Assembly: GCA_021836665.1 (NCBI GenBank)
Contig: JAKBHQ010000190.1
Coordinates: 1 to 5,457, forward strand
DNA from: Thermoplasmata archaeon
GTDB taxonomy: Bacteria > Actinomycetota > Acidimicrobiia > Acidimicrobiales > Acidimicrobiaceae
Direction of reading: 5' to 3'
DNA: 5,457 nucleotides
The notes beneath the pieces were generated by a model, which was not told the DNA's origin, did not search any database, and saw only the letters and a program-made list of their open reading frames with translations. This document shows, piece by piece, positions 1 through 5,457 of the stretch. A program made the translations under genes and the position numbers. Within the stretch, counting starts at the first letter, position 1, and each line of letters begins with the position of its first letter.

Positions 1-1133
1 TTTGGAGAGATGCGTAAAAAGCCTTCGTGATTATCAATAAATCCCTTCTCTTGCAAAGTCTTGGCCAATTTCGCTAGCTCAGCCAGCGATCTGCTGGCAT
101 CATCCCCTAAGAGATCGCCGGCGTCTGAAAGGTCGAGATCTGCAAGAGAGGCTGGCGATGGCGGATTTTTGAAGAACGCTTCAAGGCGATCGATTCTCGT
201 TAATTCAGAAAAAAGGTCTCCCACCTCGCCGAGCGAAACATCCTGGTCGCCTCTCAAGCCTATGGGCCTAGCATTTGGCGCGTATCCGAGAGAAGATAGA
301 TTCGTGGAGAGCATTTCAAGTTGCCAGGCGAGGTCTAAGTCTCCTAACAACTCCTCGAAGAGATCCGCTAACTCCATCCGTTGTTGCTCATCGAGCGAGG
401 CCATAAAAGAGGCCATTGCTGCAGCTTGGCCAGCCATAAGCTCCAAAAGCTCATCGAGTGAGGATACCTCGGGAATCATGTCGCCGTATTGGTCTTTGAA
501 TTCGGCAAAATCTCTATCTACGTCAAGGCCCTGGGCTCGCTTTGAAAGTAGGTCATTCAGCGCTGCTAACATCTGCGCTAATCTCTGTCTTTCCTTTGCA
601 CCCATTTTCGAAAGAGACCTCTTCATCTGCGAGAAGGTCGACTGAAGAAGCTGTTCACGCAGGTCACTGACAAGTTTCTCAAGTCGCTGTCTTGCCTGAG
701 TGGAAAAAAACTCGTAGCCCTCCAAATCCTTTATGTGCTGAGCAAGATCGTCAGACATTGCCGACAACTCAAGTCTCTTCTGCTGTGCGACAAATGGATC
801 TATTTTGTTAGTGACGTGCTCTGCCTCGTCAAGGGCCTCCGTTTCCATTGCGACGACTGAATCAAGCTCATCCTTGATCGAGTCGTAAACAGACGAAAGA
901 TTTTTCGACCTAAGTAATTCAGCTCGTCTCTCCCGGAGCTTCTCGATCATCTCGGTGAGACCCTGAACTTTTGTCCCGTCAGGCCTTCTAAAGCCCCGAC
1001 TCATCAGCTCTCTTAAAGCAGAAGCTGCGTCCCCATTGTAAAGCAGGTTGTCGGAAAGTTGATCAAAGACGAACTTCGCATCGATGGATTCAATTTCTTG
1101 AGTACCGTCCCACTCTGAATACTGATACCTCAT
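1..1133 (-). CDS. VWA-type partner protein of a MoxR-like ATPase (Rv0959-like), C-terminus off the window edge
   Basis: An uninterrupted minus-strand frame of 377 codons begins at ATG 1133-1131 and is still open at position 1. An in-frame TAG lies six codons upstream and a good Shine-Dalgarno (GGGAAGGA, 1140-1147) sits 6 bases before the ATG, so the start is secure. The visible protein is charged and almost entirely helical, with no signal peptide or membrane segment, so it is probably cytoplasmic. Recognisable stretches are an N-terminal RELMSRGFRRPDG (residues 41-53), a Met/Ala-rich helix near 230-255, and EKGFIDNHEGFLRISP at the cut end. From memory, these match the helical N-terminal part of the roughly 670-residue actinobacterial protein Rv0959, whose C-terminus carries a von Willebrand factor A domain. 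That domain and its metal-binding MIDAS motif would lie beyond the edge and are not seen here. It follows the AAA+ ATPase gene by 52 bases, presumably in one operon, and probably acts as its adaptor. Client and reaction are unknown. Confidence 0.8.
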   Translation of the reverse strand, partial: MRYQYSEWDGTQEIESIDAKFVFDQLSDNLLYNGDAASALRELMSRGFRRPDGTKVQGLTEMIEKLRERRAELLRSKNLSSVYDSIKDELDSVVAMETEALDEAEHVTNKIDPFVAQQKRLELSAMSDDLAQHIKDLEGYEFFSTQARQRLEKLVSDLREQLLQSTFSQMKRSLSKMGAKERQRLAQMLAALNDLLSKRAQGLDVDRDFAEFKDQYGDMIPEVSSLDELLELMAGQAAAMASFMASLDEQQRMELADLFEELLGDLDLAWQLEMLSTNLSSLGYAPNARPIGLRGDQDVSLGEVGDLFSELTRIDRLEAFFKNPPSPASLADLDLSDAGDLLGDDASRSLAELAKLAKTLQEKGFIDNHEGFLRISP

Positions 1134-1139
1134 GGCGAA

Positions 1140-1147
1140 TCCTTCCC
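1140..1147 (-). promoter_or_regulatory. Ribosome binding site of the VWA-partner gene
   Basis: Read on the minus strand this is GGGAAGGA, placed 6 bases before the ATG at 1133. It is the strongest Shine-Dalgarno-like site in the window. Together with the in-frame TAG just upstream it fixes the start of the VWA-partner gene. The surrounding 52-base gap (1134-1185) has no terminator-like hairpin, which fits co-transcription with the ATPase gene. Confidence 0.7.
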
Positions 1148-1185
1148 GCTACCCAAGCGCTACCTGCGTCATGGAAGCTCTGTGG

Positions 1186-2583
1186 CTACTTCGCAAAGTA
1201 GGTTTTTTTGCCCTCACCGGCAGACTTGTTTAGCCTTTTGGACAAGTGAAGGCCTTCAAGGATAAATTCAATTGCCGACGCTACCAGGGGTACTTCGCTC
1301 TCCCCTGCTAGCTTATAAGCAGCATTTGCGAGATCTGGATGACTCGACAGTTCGTCAAGGTACTGGCCAGATGGTAGATCGCTGCCGACTTCAAAAGTGG
1401 ATTCATCAAAGCTCGCAGGCACTCTGGTAAAATCTGAATCCCGACTTATGGATTTAAACGAGGCCAAAACTGACTGTGCGAGCAAGCGCTGGAAAACTTG
1501 CGACTCCTCAGTATCCTCCAATCCATCGACTTCTAACTTGCCCGACACCGCTGGCAATATCGCGGGTAAGTCTGAAATCCTCGGTACTGCTAGCGTCTCG
1601 GCGGACCTTAATGCCCTAGCAATTGATGCCGCCGCCAATGTCTCATAAGCCGATATGGAGAGTCTCACCGACACTCCGGACCTCTGATTTATGCTTGGCG
1701 ACTTCCGAGCCAGTTGTGCGAAACTTGTGATGACTAGCTCCATAAATTCCGGAAAGATGACTTCGATACCCGCTGGTGGACTTATATGTGCCTCCTGATG
1801 CACAACCGCTATTTCCGTTTCCAGATCCTTTGGATAATGAGTTCGAATCTGTGCCCCGAATCGATCCTTTAGGGGAGTGATCAATCTCCCCCTGTTGGTG
1901 TAGTCCTCCGGATTTGCCGAGGCAACAAAAAATATGTCAAGGGGCAATCTCACCTTGAATCCCCGAATCTGCACATCCCTTTCCTCGAGAAGGTTTAGCA
2001 ACCCCACTTGAATCCGCTCCGGAAGATCTGGAAGCTCGTTGATAGCAAATATTCCACGGTTAGACCGAGGTACTAAGCCGTAATGAATTACCAGCTCATC
2101 GTTTAAATATCGTCCTTCGGCAACCTTGATCGGATCCACCTCGCCAACCAAATCCGCCATCGAGGTGTCGGGTGTAGCTAACTTCTCGCCGTATCTGTCA
2201 CTCCGTTTGAGGTAGCCAACCTTCGCCGAAAGTCCCTGAGACTCCAGTATCTGCCTACCAGATTTCGAAATGGGTGCCAGAGGATCGTCGTTCAACTCTC
2301 CACCAACAAGAACTGGCACCTCCTCATCCAACAGCTCGGTAAGTGACCTAATCAGCTTTGTCTTGCCCTGGCCCCTTTCGCCCAAAAGAATTATGTCGTG
2401 GTCAGCAAGTATCGCGTTTTCAATCTGAGGTAGAACGCTGGAGTCATATCCAACCATGCCATCAAATAGCGGAAGACCTTTCTGGATTCTTTTGATTGCA
2501 TTCCGCTTAATCTCAGCTTTTACACTTTCAACCACATAACCGCTGGCCACCAGGGCTTCTATACTGTTCGGACGCTCTGTCAT
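1186..2583 (-). CDS. MoxR / magnesium-chelatase-I-like AAA+ ATPase (Rv0958-like)
   Basis: This is a complete 465-residue AAA+ ATPase. The Walker A loop is GERGQGKT (residues 68-75). The Walker B strand is GIFAINELPDL (177-187), with Asn182-Glu183 in place of the usual Asp-Glu. Sensor 1 lies in ASANPEDYTNRGR (221-233), with Asn224 the likely sensor residue. A probable arginine finger is in TPLKDRFG (236-243, Arg241), and arginines near QRSGVSVR (300-307) suit sensor 2. The block EKLATPDTSMADLVGEVDPIKVAEG (about 133-157) is typical of the chelatase-I/MoxR clade. Length and motifs agree with the mycobacterial protein annotated as a possible magnesium chelatase (Rv0958, about 460 residues). A true chelatase role is unlikely without chlorophyll genes; a chaperone-like remodelling role with its VWA partner is more plausible. 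ATG 2583-2581 is the most upstream start possible because an in-frame TGA lies two codons before it. The only ribosome-binding signal is a weak AGG 8 bases upstream. It is divergent from sdhA. The cellular client is not known. Confidence 0.88.
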   Translation of the reverse strand: MTERPNSIEALVASGYVVESVKAEIKRNAIKRIQKGLPLFDGMVGYDSSVLPQIENAILADHDIILLGERGQGKTKLIRSLTELLDEEVPVLVGGELNDDPLAPISKSGRQILESQGLSAKVGYLKRSDRYGEKLATPDTSMADLVGEVDPIKVAEGRYLNDELVIHYGLVPRSNRGIFAINELPDLPERIQVGLLNLLEERDVQIRGFKVRLPLDIFFVASANPEDYTNRGRLITPLKDRFGAQIRTHYPKDLETEIAVVHQEAHISPPAGIEVIFPEFMELVITSFAQLARKSPSINQRSGVSVRLSISAYETLAAASIARALRSAETLAVPRISDLPAILPAVSGKLEVDGLEDTEESQVFQRLLAQSVLASFKSISRDSDFTRVPASFDESTFEVGSDLPSGQYLDELSSHPDLANAAYKLAGESEVPLVASAIEFILEGLHLSKRLNKSAGEGKKTYFAK

Positions 2584-2650
2584 TCTTCAAGCCTACGCCA
2601 CTTCGAGCACTAGATTTCACATCGAGCCAGAAGCGTGCAAAGCTATAGGT
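2584..2650. promoter_or_regulatory. Divergent intergenic region between the ATPase gene and sdhA
   Basis: Both units must start transcription in or around these 67 bases, unless a promoter lies inside the opposing gene. On the plus strand TAGATT (2611-2616) fits the TANNNT pattern of a -10 element for sdhA and would give a leader of about 28 bases. The best -35 candidate (TTCAAG, 2586-2591) is poor and 19 bases away. On the minus strand I find no convincing -10/-35 pair for the ATPase gene. There is no clear inverted repeat that would mark an operator. The promoter assignment is weak; the divergent layout is certain. Confidence 0.3.
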
Positions 2651-4402
2651 GTGAATGTTCATTACCACAGCTATGACGCTGTCGTTGTCGGCGCCGGCGG
2701 AGCCGGGCTGAGGGCAGCAATCGAGTTGGCCGGCGAAGCTAGAACGGCCGTACTAACCAAGCTATATCCGACAAGGTCCCATACTGGGGCCGCCCAGGGA
2801 GGCATGTGCGCTGCCCTCGCCAACGTCGAAGAAGACTATTGGGAGTGGCACGCCTTTGACACGGTGAAGGGCGGTGACTACTTGGGGGATCAAGATGCAA
2901 TAGACATAATGTGTCGTGAGGCGATTGATGCCGTCATCGACCTGGAGCACTTTGGCTTGCCCTTCTCCAGGACGCCCCAAGGGCGCATCGACCAGAGGCG
3001 CTTTGGTGGTCACACAAGAAACCATGGTGAGGCTCCTGTTCGGCGCGCCTGTTATGCGGCAGACAGAACCGGACACATGATCTTGCATACCCTTTACCAA
3101 CGTTGCGTCGCAAAAGAGGTGAATTTTTTCAACGAATTCCAGGTCTTCGACATTCTCTTCGAGGGAGAAGGTGCCGACAGACGGGCCGCTGGAGTAGTCG
3201 CATATGAAATGGCAACCGGAGACTTACACGTTTTCGTATCAAAGGGCGTTCTCTTTGCAACGGGTGGCTATGGAAAGATGTTCAAGATCTCTTCGAACGC
3301 GCACACCCTAACTGGAGACGGACCCGGAGTGCTATTTAAGGCTGGTATTCCGATGGAGGACCTTGAGTTCTACCAGTTCCACCCAACGGGCATCTACGGC
3401 TTTGGAATTCTGCTTTCAGAAGCCGCTAGAGGAGAAGGCGGAATACTAAGAAACTCCGATGGTGAGCGGTTTATGGAGCGAGTCGCACCAACCGTAAAGG
3501 ACCTTGCCCCTCGAGATATGGTTTCAAGGGCGATACACGCAGAAATTAAGGCGGGAAGGGGTGCTGGTCCCAAATCCGACTATGTCTACTTGGACCTTAC
3601 CCATCTTCCGCCGGAGCAGATCGATTCTAAGCTCCCAGACATTACCGACTTTGTAAGAACATACCTTGGGATCGAACCCAAAAAGGATCCGATTCCAATC
3701 CAGCCTACGGCGCACTATGCGATGGGTGGAATTCCAACCAATGTCCACGGCGAAGTCATCGTGGACGACCACAACACAGTACTTCCTGGGTTATACGCCG
3801 CCGGCGAGTGTGCATGCGTCTCCGTCCATGGAGCCAATCGCCTCGGTACAAATTCCCTGCTGGATATTGTGGTTTTCGGACGTCGGGGCGGAAAGGCTAT
3901 GGCCGAGTACGTCAAAAACGTAGGCCATCCAGATGTACCTAGGGGTGCAGAAGTCAAGGTCAGGGAACGAATTGAACAACTAAAGGCAGGGACGGGTTCA
4001 GAAAAAGTCGGCGATATCCGTACGACCCTTCAGGAATCAATGACCTTAGACGCTTCGGTTGTTAGGACGGACGAATCCCTGTCAGATGCGAAGAGGACCG
4101 TCGAGGAACTGAAGGCACAATATGCAAATATTAAGATCGATGACAAAGGCGAAGTTTTCAACTATGACCTGACCGAAGCGATGGAGCTTGGTCACCTATT
4201 AGATCTAGCCCATGGGCTCGTTGTTGGCGCCCAGGCACGCACTGAAAGCCGGGGTGCTCATTGGAGGGATGACTACCCTACTCGCGATGATCAAAACTGG
4301 ATGAAACATACCCTTGCCCACTTAGAACAAGACGGCTCAATTAGGCTCAGCTACAAGCAGGTCGTCGCGGGCAACTACCAACCGATGGAGCGCAAATACT
4401 AA
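2651..4402 (+). CDS. sdhA: Succinate dehydrogenase flavoprotein subunit
   Basis: SdhA oxidises succinate to fumarate in the TCA cycle and passes the electrons via FAD to SdhB at the cytoplasmic face of the membrane. The 583-residue length is normal. Motifs appear in order: the FAD-binding GAGGAG (14-19); TRSHTGAAQGG (41-51), with His44 as the expected covalent FAD attachment site; HPTGI (His244); the RGEGG loop (260-264); PRDMVSR (Arg288); HYAMGG (His355); and NRLGTNSLLD (Arg397). By alignment with E. coli SdhA, His244, Arg288, His355 and Arg397 match the dicarboxylate-binding and catalytic residues. The C-terminal ESRGAH (532-537) and final PMERKY are also typical, and the whole protein closely resembles mycobacterial SdhA. 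The start is GTG: no ATG, GTG or TTG occurs in frame between it and the ATPase gene, and the protein begins about 10 residues before the FAD motif, as expected. The Shine-Dalgarno is weak (AAAG, 2639-2642). The stop overlaps the sdhB start. No sdhC/sdhD lies upstream. Confidence 0.97.
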   Translation: MNVHYHSYDAVVVGAGGAGLRAAIELAGEARTAVLTKLYPTRSHTGAAQGGMCAALANVEEDYWEWHAFDTVKGGDYLGDQDAIDIMCREAIDAVIDLEHFGLPFSRTPQGRIDQRRFGGHTRNHGEAPVRRACYAADRTGHMILHTLYQRCVAKEVNFFNEFQVFDILFEGEGADRRAAGVVAYEMATGDLHVFVSKGVLFATGGYGKMFKISSNAHTLTGDGPGVLFKAGIPMEDLEFYQFHPTGIYGFGILLSEAARGEGGILRNSDGERFMERVAPTVKDLAPRDMVSRAIHAEIKAGRGAGPKSDYVYLDLTHLPPEQIDSKLPDITDFVRTYLGIEPKKDPIPIQPTAHYAMGGIPTNVHGEVIVDDHNTVLPGLYAAGECACVSVHGANRLGTNSLLDIVVFGRRGGKAMAEYVKNVGHPDVPRGAEVKVRERIEQLKAGTGSEKVGDIRTTLQESMTLDASVVRTDESLSDAKRTVEELKAQYANIKIDDKGEVFNYDLTEAMELGHLLDLAHGLVVGAQARTESRGAHWRDDYPTRDDQNWMKHTLAHLEQDGSIRLSYKQVVAGNYQPMERKY

Positions 4403-5154
4403 TGACGGTAACTGAATCCCCAGCCTCTCCGCTAGCTGACAAAGCCAAAGAACTCGTCCGAGTGCATCTAAGGATCAAGAGATACGACCCCGAAACAGAT
4501 ACCCGCCCCCGCTGGCAGGAGTTTGAGGTTGAAATGAGTCCGGGAGATCGAGTTCTCGATGCTCTTCACCTTGTCAAGTGGACCCAAGACGGCACCCTTA
4601 CCTTCAGGCGAAGCTGCGCCCATGGGGTCTGCGGTTCTGACGCCATGGTAATCAATGGTGAGAATAAGCTCGCCTGTATCAACCTAATCAAAAACATTGG
4701 AACTGATCTCACTATTGAGCCGATCAGAGGTCTAGAAGTAATCAAGGACCTGGTAGTCGACATGGAGCCATTTTTCGCTCAACACCGTTCGGTAATGCCC
4801 TACCTGATAGCCCACGACGACCCTGGGTACAAAGAGAGACTCCAAACCCAGGAAGACCGGGACCGCTTCGACGACACTACTAAGTGCATTTTGTGCGCAT
4901 GCTGTACTACCTCATGCCCTATCTACTGGGCTAATTCAGAATATGTAGGTCCGGCAGCGATCGTCAGTGCCCACAGGTTCATCTTCGACTCTAGGGACGA
5001 TGGAGCTCAAGAAAGGTTGGATATTCTGAATCAGAAGTCCGGAGTATTCAGATGCAAAACTTCCTTCAACTGCACAGAGGCTTGCCCAAGGGGCATCAAA
5101 GTTACTCAGGCGATAGAGGAGGTCAAGAGGGCTATCCTCTATGACCGTGTCTGA
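4402..5154 (+). CDS. sdhB: Succinate dehydrogenase iron-sulfur subunit
   Basis: SdhB carries electrons from the SdhA flavin through three iron-sulfur clusters to the quinone site in the membrane. The 250-residue protein has an N-terminal ferredoxin-like domain with [2Fe-2S] ligands Cys72, Cys77, Asp80 and Cys92. Aspartate as third ligand is as in E. coli SdhB. The C-terminal domain has CILCACCTTSC (162-172) and CKTSFNCTEACP (218-229). By homology Cys162, 165, 168 and 228 bind [4Fe-4S], and Cys172, 218 and 224 bind [3Fe-4S]. Every cluster ligand is present. Its ATG shares one base with the sdhA stop (TAATG), and GGAG (4387-4390) lies 11 bases upstream inside sdhA, so translation is probably coupled and the subunits made in equal amounts. 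Residues around the quinone site differ from E. coli (Ala177, Lys219 and Ser221 where E. coli has Trp164, His207 and Ile209). From memory this resembles actinobacterial, probably menaquinone-linked, enzymes. Confidence 0.97.
   Translation: MTVTESPASPLADKAKELVRVHLRIKRYDPETDTRPRWQEFEVEMSPGDRVLDALHLVKWTQDGTLTFRRSCAHGVCGSDAMVINGENKLACINLIKNIGTDLTIEPIRGLEVIKDLVVDMEPFFAQHRSVMPYLIAHDDPGYKERLQTQEDRDRFDDTTKCILCACCTTSCPIYWANSEYVGPAAIVSAHRFIFDSRDDGAQERLDILNQKSGVFRCKTSFNCTEACPRGIKVTQAIEEVKRAILYDRV
5125..5130 (+). promoter_or_regulatory. Ribosome binding site of the gene overlapping the end of sdhB
   Basis: AAGAGG lies inside the last codons of sdhB, 10 bases before ATG 5141. A stronger AGGAGG (5117-5122) is 18 bases away, which is too far for that ATG, and further still from the alternative GTG at 5147. 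The site therefore favours ATG 5141 as the start, giving a 14-base overlap with sdhB. Confidence 0.45.
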
Positions 5155-5457
5155 TCAATCCGCATTAATGATTGCTAGGCTCAGGACGGCTTTAGACAAG
5201 GTCGCACCTGAGTCCCTGGCAGTTGCAGAGTCCTTCATTATCGAAATAGGCGCCGCCGAGACAGGGCAAAATCGGAAGAGCCCTAGCGAGGACAGGACTC
5301 CGGTCGATTATCCGCGTTGGTGGATCAAGGTTTCACCCAAAGAAATCAAAGTAGTCGACAAGGTCGACGGCGCCCCCGATGTAGCTCTTTTAAAGGTCCG
5401 CTTGAATTCGTCCTTCTTCGATCAAGTTCTAAATGGTACGGCCACGGCTGAGCAACT
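5141..5457 (+). CDS. Possible SCP2 (sterol-carrier-like) domain protein, N-terminal part only
   Basis: An open frame of 105 codons, with no stop before the window edge, starts at ATG 5141 inside the last codons of sdhB. In-frame alternatives are GTG 5147 and ATG 5168. The 14-base overlap with sdhB points to the same transcript and translational coupling. The N-terminus is a helix (MIARLRTALDKV, residues 10-21). A strand-rich part follows, RWWIKVSPKEIKVVD (59-73), then a short acidic turn, then VALLKVRLNSSFFDQVLNG (81-99) and TATAEQL. This strand, strand, then LNGTATAEQ-like pattern resembles SCP2 lipid-binding domains, where a similar segment precedes a closing GxxxxxGD motif. That motif would lie outside the window, so the family call is tentative. 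There is no signal peptide or membrane helix, so it is not an SdhC or SdhD anchor subunit. Its role next to succinate dehydrogenase is unknown. Confidence 0.55.
   Translation, partial: MTVSDQSALMIARLRTALDKVAPESLAVAESFIIEIGAAETGQNRKSPSEDRTPVDYPRWWIKVSPKEIKVVDKVDGAPDVALLKVRLNSSFFDQVLNGTATAEQ

Noticed and set aside
386..463. Direct repeat of GCTCATCGAGYGAGG, copies 63 bases apart
   Set aside because: Both copies encode Ser-Leu-Asp-Glu in the helical region of the VWA partner, 21 codons apart in the same frame. This is best explained by similar local protein sequence, not a DNA repeat element.
61..645. Plus-strand open frame of 194 codons, rich in Ser, Ala and Arg
   Set aside because: It is antisense to the well-supported VWA-partner gene, starts with TTG, has low-complexity composition and shows no recognisable domain. 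It is a shadow of the codon usage on the other strand.
1147..1164. Two copies of CGCTACC spaced 11 bases apart in the gap between the ATPase and VWA genes
   Set aside because: Only seven bases each, not palindromic, and placed within a presumed operon. Too short to call an operator without conservation data.
1397..1648. Plus-strand open frame of 83 codons
   Set aside because: It lies wholly antisense within the ATPase gene, whose protein family is clear, and has no motif of its own.
1186..2583. Functional call as a magnesium chelatase subunit
   Set aside because: The family name comes from distant similarity to BchI/ChlI. No tetrapyrrole gene is in the window, and the Asn-Glu Walker B and the paired helical protein fit the non-chelatase actinobacterial clade better.
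5141..5457. The gene after sdhB as a membrane anchor (sdhC or sdhD)
   Set aside because: The visible 105 residues contain no transmembrane helix and no heme-ligand His pattern, and are strand-rich and charged.

Overview
The window looks like a chromosomal stretch from an actinobacterium. The complete SdhA and SdhB proteins resemble mycobacterial-type succinate dehydrogenase subunits almost from end to end, as judged from memory of that family. The opposite-strand pair resembles the actinobacterial MoxR-like ATPase / VWA-protein pair known in Mycobacterium tuberculosis as Rv0958-Rv0959. Base composition is moderate for the phylum (about half G+C by eye), so a lineage such as Acidimicrobiia is a guess. 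I see no mobile element, CRISPR array, tRNA or rRNA.

Layout: positions 1-2583 hold two minus-strand genes in the order AAA+ ATPase (2583 to 1186), a 52-base gap, then a VWA-type partner (1133 to beyond position 1, C-terminus cut off by the window edge). A 67-base divergent intergenic region (2584-2650) separates this unit from a plus-strand unit. That unit contains sdhA (2651-4402, GTG start), sdhB (4402-5154, one-base TAATG overlap) and a third gene that starts inside the end of sdhB (5141 onward) and runs off the right edge. The third gene is tentatively SCP2 (sterol carrier protein)-like. The usual membrane-anchor genes sdhC and sdhD are not next to sdhA or immediately after sdhB.

How the genes may work together: SdhA and SdhB form the catalytic, electron-transferring part of respiratory complex II. 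The ATPase/VWA pair has the architecture of MoxR-VWA chaperone modules such as E. coli RavA-ViaA. RavA-ViaA is reported to act on complex I and on fumarate reductase, the sister enzyme of succinate dehydrogenase. The head-to-head arrangement seen here therefore suggests that this uncharacterised pair may service the neighbouring SdhAB complex. That is an inference from context, and it is the most interesting point in the window.
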